Assembly (NCBI GenBank): GCA_035995205.1
Contig: DASYKS010000002.1
Coordinates: 85,064 to 149,063 of the forward strand
Direction: 5' to 3'
DNA from: DASYKS01 sp035995205
GTDB lineage: Bacteria > Acidobacteriota > Thermoanaerobaculia > Multivoradales > UBA5704
Length of the DNA: 64,000 nucleotides
Part shown: positions 8,802-17,506 of the stretch, in pieces
Numbering within the stretch: position 1 is the first letter of the stretch
How the letters are laid out: each line of letters starts with the position of its first letter
Notes under the pieces: model-generated
Databases searched by the model: none
What the model saw: the letters and a program-made list of their open reading frames with translations, nothing else
What the model was told of the DNA's origin: nothing
Program-made: the position numbers and the translations under genes

Positions 8802-9421
8802 CCCTGATCCTTTGCGACGCTTTCGACGATCTCCACGATCTCTTTCGGCTTGGCGACGCCGAGCGCCTTCTTCCACAGGCCGGTCTGATCGTTGCCGATC
8901 GTGAAGACGGCGGAGTGGGCCTCGCGGTTTTCGGAATAGAGGCCGAGCTTTTTGAGCGCGGTCTCCCAGTTGGCTTGCGTGCCGGTGAGGAAGTACCAGC
9001 CCGGCTTGGCGTGGAAGCGTTCGGAGAAAGCTTTCATCTTCGCCGGGGTATCTTTCGGATCGACCGAGAACGACAGGATGATGACGTCTTTACCCATCCG
9101 GTCGCCCGCCCATTCCTGGACCCGTTCGAGGGTGCCCGCCATCACCGGACAGACCCCGGCGCATTCGGTGAACATGGCCTGGATGATCACGATTTTGCCC
9201 TGGAGCAGGTCGGCGTAGAAGCGGTGCTCCGTGCCGTTTTGGTCGACCAGGGGCGCGTTCGTGAAGTAGCGCTCGGCGGGGCTGCCGGGGCCGGTTTTTG
9301 CGGCGACCACGGGCGTTTCCGGCGACTGTGGCGGATCCTCTGCACGGAGGGCGCCCGCGAAGCCGGCGCAGAAGAGTAGCGCGAGCGGAAGAGAGAGAGC
9401 TTGAGCGAGGCGCATGGTCAT
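8798..9421 (-). CDS. SCO1/SenC-family copper chaperone (second copy)
   Basis: A 207-residue protein with an N-terminal signal peptide (LALLFCAGFAGALRA). The thioredoxin-fold SCO domain has the copper-binding CxxxC motif (TECAGVCPVM) and a downstream His in REAHSAVF that can be the third ligand. Family members insert copper into CuA sites or reduce their cysteines in the periplasm. Start ATG 9421 overlaps the stop of the first SCO gene (ATGA), and its own stop overlaps the cytochrome start. In this operon the likely client is the large multicopper-oxidase-like protein, since no cytochrome oxidase gene is present (inference). Confidence 0.92.
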   Translation of the reverse strand: MTMRLAQALSLPLALLFCAGFAGALRAEDPPQSPETPVVAAKTGPGSPAERYFTNAPLVDQNGTEHRFYADLLQGKIVIIQAMFTECAGVCPVMAGTLERVQEWAGDRMGKDVIILSFSVDPKDTPAKMKAFSERFHAKPGWYFLTGTQANWETALKKLGLYSENREAHSAVFTIGNDQTGLWKKALGVAKPKEIVEIVESVAKDQG

Positions 9422-10026
9422 TTTCCTTCCTTCATTTTGGTGGTTGCACCCCCGAGGCCGTCGAGCAGCTCGGCGAGCTGGGCCGCCGGAGCGAGCGAGT
9501 AGGCCCGGGTCCAGCGCTTGTCGCGGTCGTTGCCGAGCAGCAGCGACGGGGTATGCCGCTTGATATCGACGTCGAAGGCGCCGAGCGATTTGAGCAGGCG
9601 GACGATCTCGTCCTTCTCTCCCGTCACCAGCGTCCAACCGGGACCGGCGCCGAGCTTTTCGGACCATGCCTTGAGCTTGGCGGGAGTGTCGGATTGCGGA
9701 TCGATCGACACCGAGATCAGATGGACGTCTTTGCCGGCTTTGGCGCCGAGCAGCTTGCGGAGCTCGGCGAAGCGCGCACCCTGCGGCGTGCAGATCGTGC
9801 TGCACGTGGTGAAGACGAAGTTGACCGCGACGACTTTGCCTTGGATCAGGTCGCGGTAGAAATGGATCTTCTTGCCGTCCTGATCGACCAGGGAGACGTC
9901 CGGAATCGTCATGGGAGCCAGCTCGGTCGTCGCTCCGGGGCCGGCACCGGCCGGGGCTCCCGAGAGCGCGAGCGAGAGGACGATGCCGGCCAGAGGAGCG
10001 AGCGAAAACCAAGTGCGGAGAGTCAT
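9418..10026 (-). CDS. SCO1/SenC-family copper chaperone (first copy)
   Basis: A 202-residue SCO protein. Start is ATG 10026, overlapping the stop of the propeller gene by 4 nt; an in-frame extension upstream is only the shadow of that gene. It has a signal peptide (LAPLAGIVLSLALSGAPAGA), copper-binding CxxxC (TTCSTICTPQG) and conserved His (DIKRHTPSLL). It differs clearly from the next SCO gene, so the pair is an old duplication rather than a recent copy. One may deliver copper and the other keep cysteines reduced; that division is inference. Confidence 0.92.
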   Translation of the reverse strand: MTLRTWFSLAPLAGIVLSLALSGAPAGAGPGATTELAPMTIPDVSLVDQDGKKIHFYRDLIQGKVVAVNFVFTTCSTICTPQGARFAELRKLLGAKAGKDVHLISVSIDPQSDTPAKLKAWSEKLGAGPGWTLVTGEKDEIVRLLKSLGAFDVDIKRHTPSLLLGNDRDKRWTRAYSLAPAAQLAELLDGLGGATTKMKEGK

Positions 10027-12035
10027 GACTGCGGCGCTCCTTCGTTCGGCGGTTGGACTGTAGAGGGGGCGGATGCGGCGACCGGTGCGGATGCGGCAGG
10101 CACCTCGGTCGTATCGATTACCGTGGCCGGCGATTTTTCGACCTTCAGCCCCGCCGAGGTGGATTCGACGAAGACGAAGTAGATCCCCTCCTCGGAAGGA
10201 GTGAAGCGGGTCTGGTAGACGCCGGGCTCGACCTCGGTGGCGGGCAGGGCGCGGCGATTGACGCCCGGCGAGAGGAACGTGACGATGCGGACGTCCGAGA
10301 GCCCGGTCAACAGGGACTCGTCGGCCGTGCGGGAGAGGCGGAAGCGAAGGTTCACCTCGTGCCCCGGAGCGATCTTGGAATTCGGCTGAAGGGCGGTCGC
10401 GACAACCGGGGAGCGGGTATCGGGTTTGTCCGGATTCGCTTCGATCGTGAAGGGGAAGCATTCGACCATCCGCGGCGAGTTGACCAACAGGGTCAGGTCG
10501 CGCCGGCCGGCAGGGCCGAGCAGAAACGTGGTCGAGTAGCGGCCCGGTCCGGCGGGGCGTAAAGAGCGATCGACGGCGAGCACGGCGCGCGGCTGTCGCG
10601 AGTAGTTCTGGAAACTGCCCATCGGCGCCGCCATGCCCTCCTTGTAGTAGTAGATCATCCGGTCTTCCGGGTTCGCGAGCAGGATGGCGTCTTCACCCGG
10701 AGCCTGCACGATGCCGGCCGCGGGGGTCGGCAGATCCATCCTTCCGGGCGGGTTCTGACCGCCGGGAAAGTCGACCACCGGAACCGCCGCTCCTTCGTGT
10801 CCGACCTGCGAGAGCGGAATCATCAGAATGGTTTCGCTGCCGCGATGACGGACGTAGGCGATGTCCTGGCTGAACGAGACCTGATCGGGCTCGCTTTCGA
10901 CTCCGGGGCTCTGGACGATCCGCGGTCCGGCGGCGTCGACGATCGAGACGACGTTCTTCTTCGGGTTCGGCACGAAGCCGAGCCGGCCGTCGGGCGAAAA
11001 GCGGATCTGCGCGAGACCGGGTTCGGCCTGAAGCCGGACCAGCGGCCGTTCGGGGTCGGACGAGACGGAGACGATCGCGCCGTCGCCTTGGCAGGCCACG
11101 AACGCCGAGGCCGCCGGCTCGGACCAGGCGATCGAGACCGGCTGCTTGCAGGTCTCCACCCGGCGGATCTCGGCCAGGGTACGCACGTCGATCACCGAGA
11201 CGCCGCCCGATTCGCGATTGGAGACGAAGACGTAACGGTCGTCGCCCGAGATCGCTAGATCGTGCGGCCCGGCGCCGAGGGGGATCGCCGCCGCCTGTTC
11301 GAGCTTGACGGTGTCGATCGCCACGACTCCCGGATCGTTCTTGCCGCCGTCGATCGCCACCCAGAGATAGCGCTCGTCGGGTTGGAGCATCAGGCGTCCC
11401 GCCCCTTTGCCCGCGGGGACGTTGGCGATCACTTTCCAGCTTTCGGTGTCGATCACCGCGATCTCGCCCGCCTCGGCCATCGAAACGTAAAGGCGAAGCT
11501 GGTCTTTGGACAGCGTCCAATCGGTGCCGGCGCTCTTCAAGAAAACCATGTCGAGCAGTTTGCTGCCGCCGAAGGTGAACAACGGATCGACCACCGTGAT
11601 CGTCGCGTCGTCGTTCAGGCCCAGGACGAAGTACGCGTTCAGGTCGTGCTCCGGTGGATTGAGCAGCGAGCCGCCGACGAAGCCCTGCAATTTCTTTTTG
11701 CACTCCTCCGGGTCGCTCGACTTGGCGGCCGGGGTGAGCGCGTCGATCCAGGCGCCTGGGAACAGTCCGTCGAGCGGGGCCTTGGTGTTGGCGTCTTTGA
11801 ACTCCAAACGGACGCGGGCCTCTTCGCCTTCCCGCAGCGGAGCGCCCGCACGAACGGCTTCCAGGTAGACCTCGACCGCGATACCGCCGACTTCGGCGTG
11901 GCCGATGGGGGAAGAACGGGAGAGGGCGGGAAGGGCGGGAGCCCCACCGGCCAACGCCCTCCCCGCGAACGGGGAGAGCAGAAGGCCGAGCAGGGCACCC
12001 GCGACCCGCCGAAGGGCGGGGGCGTTATTTGACAC
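10023..12035 (-). CDS. Secreted YVTN/YncE-type beta-propeller protein
   Basis: About 670 residues. The start is taken at GTG 12035 because the signal peptide (VAGALLGLLLSPFAGRALAGG) follows directly; everything upstream in that frame is shadow of the oxidase gene. This start overlaps the oxidase stop by 11 nt. After an N-terminal beta domain, residues about 150-420 contain YVTN-type repeats (for example YLWVAID, YVFVSNR, VSVIDVRT), typical of surface or periplasmic propellers such as YncE and haem-d1-like proteins. The C-terminal part looks like an Ig-like strand-rich domain. No haem or metal motif is visible. Coupling to the oxidase suggests an accessory or scaffold subunit (inference). Confidence 0.83.
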   Translation of the reverse strand: MSNNAPALRRVAGALLGLLLSPFAGRALAGGAPALPALSRSSPIGHAEVGGIAVEVYLEAVRAGAPLREGEEARVRLEFKDANTKAPLDGLFPGAWIDALTPAAKSSDPEECKKKLQGFVGGSLLNPPEHDLNAYFVLGLNDDATITVVDPLFTFGGSKLLDMVFLKSAGTDWTLSKDQLRLYVSMAEAGEIAVIDTESWKVIANVPAGKGAGRLMLQPDERYLWVAIDGGKNDPGVVAIDTVKLEQAAAIPLGAGPHDLAISGDDRYVFVSNRESGGVSVIDVRTLAEIRRVETCKQPVSIAWSEPAASAFVACQGDGAIVSVSSDPERPLVRLQAEPGLAQIRFSPDGRLGFVPNPKKNVVSIVDAAGPRIVQSPGVESEPDQVSFSQDIAYVRHRGSETILMIPLSQVGHEGAAVPVVDFPGGQNPPGRMDLPTPAAGIVQAPGEDAILLANPEDRMIYYYKEGMAAPMGSFQNYSRQPRAVLAVDRSLRPAGPGRYSTTFLLGPAGRRDLTLLVNSPRMVECFPFTIEANPDKPDTRSPVVATALQPNSKIAPGHEVNLRFRLSRTADESLLTGLSDVRIVTFLSPGVNRRALPATEVEPGVYQTRFTPSEEGIYFVFVESTSAGLKVEKSPATVIDTTEVPAASAPVAASAPSTVQPPNEGAPQS

Positions 12036-15000
12036 GGAAGAGTCCCCAGAGTCCGTCGTCGAGGTGAACCGGACCGTAATCGCGGTACAGGTAGTCGCCG
12101 GAGACGCTGACCATGCCGCCGGCCCCTCCCTTGAGCAGCGCGTCGAAGTGGTCGGAAGCTCCCATGCCGTCGCGGGTTCCCTTCCACTCGCACACCGGGT
12201 TGGAGCCCTGCCGGGTCGATCCGGAGCCGGCCAGGACCGGGTACTCCTCCCAGATGTGGCCGTGCAGGTCGAAGACGATCGGCGCTTGGTGGCCGCCCGG
12301 GTGCACGACCCGCATGCGAACCTGATCTCCCTTGGCGGCCGAAAACACCGGAGTTTCCGGATCTTGATGGACCCAGGCATTCTCCATCAGGAGGTTGAAC
12401 TGGGTGAAGTTGCGGGTGTCGTTGGTCGAGGTTTCGGGCGCCCAACCGGCCCGGTACCAGAGCGGTTCGGTCCGGTAGTTGACCGCTTTTTGCCCCGAGC
12501 TTTCCGGATCGTCGGCGACCATCAGGTTCTGGATCGCCGGTCCGAACGCGGGGTTCGAGTAGTCGTAACCGTCGCCCTTGGCGAAGCGCAGGTTCAGGTC
12601 GTCTTGGAACATGACCACGAACTCCTTGAACTTCCGGACGTCCGTGGGGGTGATGGTCGCCGAGGCCCGCGACTTGCGGACCGACAGGTCGGTCTCCGCC
12701 ACCAGATCCTCCGTCCAGGTGGATCCCGGCGGCTCGATGACCAGAGCGCCGATCGCCCCCTTGCTGGAGTGCTTGATCGGGTCGGAGGAGGTGAGACCCG
12801 AGCCGCCGAATTCGACCGCGAGAGGCGTCGAGCCGGTGATCGTTCCGGCGAACCAGTAGTAGACGACGCCTTCGCCGGGCGCCACCGTCTGCTTGCCCAA
12901 CTGGAACGGGTTCAAGCCGACGTTCGTCCCGTCGCTGGTCATGACGTCGAACGCGACCAACTGGGGATGGAGACCGACGTCGAGCGAAGTCTTGAGCTGG
13001 TCGGTGTTGAAGTTCTCGACGATCATCGGAACGCTGTTCCAGCCGTCCAGAAGGTCGGTGTAACCGGGCGGGATGTCGTTGTTCAGCTTGACCTCGATGC
13101 ACTCGCCGGACCGGGCCCGCAGGACCAGCGGCTCGCGCCGGACGCTCGGAATCAGCAGCGGTCGGCCTTGCGTGTAGTCGAGATCGCTCGTGTAGACGAA
13201 CATGATGGCGTCGGGCTGGCGCAGCGGACCTTTGCTGATGCCGCCGTGGCCCTCGGGCGGAGCGGGGTGATTCACGATGTCCGGGCGCCGGTTGTAGATC
13301 AGGCCGGCGTTCGGTCCGAAGCCGTCGTTCCTGAGAACTTCGGCCGCGGAGACCGCGGTGACGTCGAAGTGCCGCAGCTTCGCGGCCGAGGGGCAGTTGG
13401 TCGGGATGGCCGCCGCCGCGCCGTTCGATTGAAACGGACGCTCGCTGGGGTCGCCGGTCTCGAAATCCTTGATTCCGACCGCGGAGGGTTGCTCGCTGAC
13501 CCGATAGCCGCCGTCGACATCGGGAGCTCTCGCGTCGGGGTTCGCGACTTCGAGCACTTTCAAGTCGGGCCGCGCGCCGCGGTAGGTGCGGATCAACCCC
13601 CAGAGCCCATCCCACTGCGATTCGCTCGCCGCACCCGGCTTGTAGAGGAAGTCGGCGAACTTGCCGTCGACGTTGAGCGCCGGGATGCGGCCGATTTCCA
13701 GGTCGAACCATTCGGAGATGCCCATACCCTGCGAGTTGCGCCAGCCGGAATCGGCGACTTCCGCTTCGCGAAGCCACTTCATGCCGTGAACCGTCATGTT
13801 GTGCGACTCTTCATGCGCGCCGACGAGGACCCGGATCTTCACCGTGTCGCCCTCGTAGGAACGCAGCAGCGGCGTATACGGATCTCCTTTGAACAGGCCC
13901 GCGGGATCGGTCAACGGGCCGTACGGCGCCTTGGTCAGGTACGGCGCGTAGGGGTAGGTGTTGAACTCCGGATCCCACCGGTCGGTGCGGGTCTCGTAGG
14001 CGAACGACAGATCGCCGCCCCGGCCGAGGAAGCCGCCGGTGTACTGCTGCGGGGCTGAGCCCGACTGGTCGAGCACGCGCAGCGCGATCGGCTCGTTCCG
14101 GTAGTTGACCGTATTGGTTCCCGGATCGTCGGCCGACACCGCTTCCGGACAGGGAGCCGGCGGGCCGGGCGTTCCATCCGGGGCGTTGACCGGGCAATCG
14201 ATCGGCTTCGAGAAGAGGATCGGCGGCGCCTCTTCCTTGCGGCCCGGCGGGTTGATCGCCCGCTTCGGATCGGCAAAGCCGAGCGCGTTGGACGGGCACT
14301 TCGGGCTGCCCTTCTCATAGGCGAGGAAGAAATCGCCGTACTCCAGCATGAACTCGCGGTAGTTTTCGGTCGAGCTGCTGATCACGGCCTGCCAGCTGGT
14401 CGGGCCGCCGTCCTGGGAGAGGCCAAGACCCATGTTGGTGCCGAGCGGAGTGCCGCTTTCGTTGTGCGCCCAAGAGGAGCCCGGGGGCTCGACGATCAGG
14501 CCGGCGTACAGCCCCACCTGCTGGTGGGTGGACGGCCCGAAGTGATCGTGGGTGAAGACGGTGCGCAGGGTGCGCTGGCCGCCCTGGAGGGTGGTCATCG
14601 GGTCCGCATACCAGCGTTGCACGGTGGTCTGGGCGCCCAGCCATTCGTTTTCGTCCGAGGACGCGCATTCCGAGGAGTGCGAGCCGAAGAACGGATGCAC
14701 CTGCGCCACCGGGCAGGAGGTCGGATTGAACGCGCCCGCGGCGCAGTGGTTGGCGACCCGGATCGCCTGGATCCGCTCGCGCACCTCGGCGGGGGAAAAC
14801 GTGCCGTCCTCGTAGTTCCAGCCGTTGCCGCCGCCGTCGGAAGCCAGGACGTCGAACTTCACCAGGTGGATGTGCTGGCCGAGGATGTCGGTCGGGGTCT
14901 TGACCTGGAAATCGTCGAGCTCATAGGTGTTGGGCACCAGGTTGGTGCTCCAGAACTCGATGCACTCGCCCGAATTGGCGCGGAAGAAGAACGGCTCCGG

Positions 15001-17277
15001 CGGCCGGGTTCCGGCGAGCGTCGGGGCGACGTCGTTCCACAGAGTGATCATGCGCGCCTGCGGGAAGTGCCAGCCGGCCTTGTTGATCACCATGTCGAGC
15101 TGGATGTCGGCCGCCTTGTAATACCGCATCTTCGAGCCCGTGGGGCAGGGGTCGGCGATCGGCGCGCCGCGCACCTGGCCATGGGTGTTGACCTTGAACG
15201 TCTTGGTCGCGGGAAGGTTGTCGGCGCGCGGGGTGGTGTAGCCGGCCGGGTTGTTGTGGAAATTCATCGCGGTCAGCTCGACCGGTTCGCCGGTCTCCGC
15301 CAGGAACTTCGGGGTCAGAGAGGTGATGAACTTGTCGAAGCTGAGCCGGGTCTCGACGTGCGTCGCGGCGCCCTTGACCACCACGTGGCGTTGCAAACCG
15401 CCGTCGTGAATCGTGTCGAGAGGAGGATGCGGCGCGCGCCGGCCGGCGATGCCGGGGACGAAGAACGGATAGCCGGGGTTGATCGCGGTGGTGAAGACCG
15501 GCTGGCCGGTCGCGGGATTGATCGAGGCGGCGCCGGGGATCGGCGCCATCGGCAGGACCGGAATCGGCACCAGGCCGGGGATCGGCGTGCCGGCGAGGAT
15601 TTCGTTGTCCGGCAGGGCGCGCGAGCCCGGCGCGGGCTTGCCCTTGTCGGTCAGCTTGGTGCCCAGCTCCAGCACGTCGTGAACGCGCCAGAGCGACCAC
15701 ATGCCCTGCGCGAAGTGCGGATAGAAATGGCAGTGGAAGATCGAGTCGCCCGGCGTCTTGTTCAGGTTGCCGCTGCCGCCGTTGGTGATCTCGTAGGTGA
15801 AGCTCCCACCCTGGCCGATCGCCTGAGAGTCGCTGTAGTTCGACTTGTCTTCTTTCGGCGTGTGCAGCCACTGGTGGGCGTGAAGGTGGAAGATGTGATG
15901 GTCGTCCGAGCCCGCGTGCAGGTTGCGAAACTTGACGTGGTCGTTCAGGTAGCTGTGGTAGACGTTCGACGGATCGTCGGGATAGAGCGCGCGGGTCGCT
16001 TTCGGTCCCGGCGTCGGGGTGCAAGGATAGGGCGGAAGGTTGTTGTACAGCGGCTCGCCCATCTGGTCGAGGTCGCTCTCGGTGCAAGGCGAGTTGGCCG
16101 GCACGTTGACCACCATCGCCGGGTCGCCGATCGCCCAAGAGGAAAGGAAAAACTCTTCGTACATGCACTCCGGGCAGTCGTGCGCGGGGCCGACACCCAG
16201 GCGGTTCGCGATGATCTCTGCCCCCGCTCCTCCGGCGCCATAATTGATCGCAAAGGCGTCGCGGACGCTGTGGAGCGTGTGCTGCAGCTCCCGGTCTTCG
16301 AACTGGGGAAACGCCTGCACCGCGCCGATCTCGTCGTGGAAGATGATCGTGAACTCGCGGAACGGTTCGTTGCGCTCAGGGTAAATCTTGGTGCTGGGGT
16401 TGGCCGACGACAGCATGCCCGCGTTCGGACCGGTGATCAGCGCGGTCAGGTCCGAATGGACCAGCGTACGGGCGGTCGACGAACCGGTATACATCTTGAG
16501 GATCGGCTTGCCTTCGTAGCGATGGCCGACGGGATAGGTCGCGGCGTAATTCAAACGCGGGAAGCCGTTGACGTCGGTCGTGGTCGTCGCCTTCGTCATG
16601 TCGTCTTCGGTCACCTGGCTGCGGTACCACTCGGACCCCGCCGGCTCGACGTCCACCGCGCCGAACAGGCCCGCGGAGATCGAGCCCGCGTCCGCTTCGC
16701 CGCCGATCGGAGCGCCCATGCTGTGGAAGACGTACGTGCCTTCCTGCGGGGCATAGAGGAGATAGTCGATCGAGCCGCCGGGAGGAATGATGCCGGAGGT
16801 GGGATTCTGACCGACGGAAGAGCCGTCGCTCTTGATCGTGTCGACCAGCTGCAGGCCGACGGCATGGATCGAGGCGTCGCGCGTGGCCGGCTGTTCCTCG
16901 TCGCGCTGGACGCCGTCCAGAAGGTTGGTGAAATGGATGCGCAGGCAGTCGCCGACGTTGACCCGCAGCACCAGAGGCCGCGGCCGCTTGTCGCGCCGCA
17001 ATTGGACCTGGCCGGCGGAAAGCGTGTAGGCCGTGGGCGGCGGATCGGGCAATCCGTCGGCGTCGGAAAGGGGCAGGACGTCGCTCCTGAGCGCGTACAT
17101 CATGCCTTGGGGTTCGAGCGCGCCGTAGCGATTCCAGGTCCAGGCCTGGTCGAGCGCCACGACGTCGGCGTCGACATAGCCCGCGCAGCTCACCTGCGCG
17201 GAGGCAGGTAAGGCGGCGAGACCTGTCAGTAGGGCGAGGGCGCACAGCCATCGCGAGGGACGGGGTGAAGCGTTCAT
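12025..17277 (-). CDS. Giant multicopper-oxidase-like cupredoxin protein
   Basis: About 1750 residues. The start is ATG 17277, preceded by AAGGAG seven bases upstream and followed by a signal peptide (LCALALLTGLAALPASAQ). It is built of repeated cupredoxin domains; the element FDxxxSDG recurs near residues 145, 805 and 1440. Copper-ligand motifs are HLHAHQW (about 465) and HCHFYPHFAQGMW (514-526), then HIHLVKFD (about 800), THDHFG (about 908), HGMKW (about 1162) and DLHGHIW (about 1669). The last module ends in YLYRDYGPVH, where the HCH cluster is lost. In ordinary three-domain oxidases the HxH pairs come first and HCHxxxH last, so the order here is permuted. Length recalls large Mn-oxidising oxidases (MnxG/McoA type), but the substrate is unknown. 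First gene of a coupled five-gene operon. Confidence 0.85.
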   Translation of the reverse strand: MNASPRPSRWLCALALLTGLAALPASAQVSCAGYVDADVVALDQAWTWNRYGALEPQGMMYALRSDVLPLSDADGLPDPPPTAYTLSAGQVQLRRDKRPRPLVLRVNVGDCLRIHFTNLLDGVQRDEEQPATRDASIHAVGLQLVDTIKSDGSSVGQNPTSGIIPPGGSIDYLLYAPQEGTYVFHSMGAPIGGEADAGSISAGLFGAVDVEPAGSEWYRSQVTEDDMTKATTTTDVNGFPRLNYAATYPVGHRYEGKPILKMYTGSSTARTLVHSDLTALITGPNAGMLSSANPSTKIYPERNEPFREFTIIFHDEIGAVQAFPQFEDRELQHTLHSVRDAFAINYGAGGAGAEIIANRLGVGPAHDCPECMYEEFFLSSWAIGDPAMVVNVPANSPCTESDLDQMGEPLYNNLPPYPCTPTPGPKATRALYPDDPSNVYHSYLNDHVKFRNLHAGSDDHHIFHLHAHQWLHTPKEDKSNYSDSQAIGQGGSFTYEITNGGSGNLNKTPGDSIFHCHFYPHFAQGMWSLWRVHDVLELGTKLTDKGKPAPGSRALPDNEILAGTPIPGLVPIPVLPMAPIPGAASINPATGQPVFTTAINPGYPFFVPGIAGRRAPHPPLDTIHDGGLQRHVVVKGAATHVETRLSFDKFITSLTPKFLAETGEPVELTAMNFHNNPAGYTTPRADNLPATKTFKVNTHGQVRGAPIADPCPTGSKMRYYKAADIQLDMVINKAGWHFPQARMITLWNDVAPTLAGTRPPEPFFFRANSGECIEFWSTNLVPNTYELDDFQVKTPTDILGQHIHLVKFDVLASDGGGNGWNYEDGTFSPAEVRERIQAIRVANHCAAGAFNPTSCPVAQVHPFFGSHSSECASSDENEWLGAQTTVQRWYADPMTTLQGGQRTLRTVFTHDHFGPSTHQQVGLYAGLIVEPPGSSWAHNESGTPLGTNMGLGLSQDGGPTSWQAVISSSTENYREFMLEYGDFFLAYEKGSPKCPSNALGFADPKRAINPPGRKEEAPPILFSKPIDCPVNAPDGTPGPPAPCPEAVSADDPGTNTVNYRNEPIALRVLDQSGSAPQQYTGGFLGRGGDLSFAYETRTDRWDPEFNTYPYAPYLTKAPYGPLTDPAGLFKGDPYTPLLRSYEGDTVKIRVLVGAHEESHNMTVHGMKWLREAEVADSGWRNSQGMGISEWFDLEIGRIPALNVDGKFADFLYKPGAASESQWDGLWGLIRTYRGARPDLKVLEVANPDARAPDVDGGYRVSEQPSAVGIKDFETGDPSERPFQSNGAAAAIPTNCPSAAKLRHFDVTAVSAAEVLRNDGFGPNAGLIYNRRPDIVNHPAPPEGHGGISKGPLRQPDAIMFVYTSDLDYTQGRPLLIPSVRREPLVLRARSGECIEVKLNNDIPPGYTDLLDGWNSVPMIVENFNTDQLKTSLDVGLHPQLVAFDVMTSDGTNVGLNPFQLGKQTVAPGEGVVYYWFAGTITGSTPLAVEFGGSGLTSSDPIKHSSKGAIGALVIEPPGSTWTEDLVAETDLSVRKSRASATITPTDVRKFKEFVVMFQDDLNLRFAKGDGYDYSNPAFGPAIQNLMVADDPESSGQKAVNYRTEPLWYRAGWAPETSTNDTRNFTQFNLLMENAWVHQDPETPVFSAAKGDQVRMRVVHPGGHQAPIVFDLHGHIWEEYPVLAGSGSTRQGSNPVCEWKGTRDGMGASDHFDALLKGGAGGMVSVSGDYLYRDYGPVHLDDGLWGLFRVK

Positions 17278-17391
17278 TCCAGATCTCCTTAAGGCGCTAT
17301 TCGGCGCCGCTGTCGGTTGAATCTGGGCGAACCCTAGGCCCCCGTCTCTTACACCGGCATTACAGAAGGGTGAAAATGCCCGCCCTCTTCC

Positions 17392-17453
17392 CTTCCTGGG
17401 TGCGCGGGCCTCCGGCCCGCAATGGCGGGCGAGACGCCCGCGCACCCAGGAAG
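17392..17453. repeat. REP-like cruciform palindrome
   Basis: Perfect 18-nt outer arms CTTCCTGGGTGCGCGGGC (17392-17409) and its complement (17436-17453) enclose two further hairpins: GCGGGCC/GGCCCGC (404-420) and GCGGGCG/CGCCCGC (425-441 within 17400s). The composition and nested design are those of dispersed REP-like elements. It lies between the divergent oxidase and GluQ genes. A second element of similar design but other sequence is at 53801-53851. Confidence 0.8.
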
Positions 17454-17506
17454 AGGGGCCGGGGTCCGCTTGACGCTCCGGCTGGGCCGGGTACAGACTT
17501 CGCGGC

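Noticed and set aside
14464..17211. 915-residue plus-strand open frame opposite the oxidase gene
   Set aside because: Antisense shadow in GC-rich DNA; the minus-strand frame has signal peptide, copper motifs and a good ribosome-binding site.
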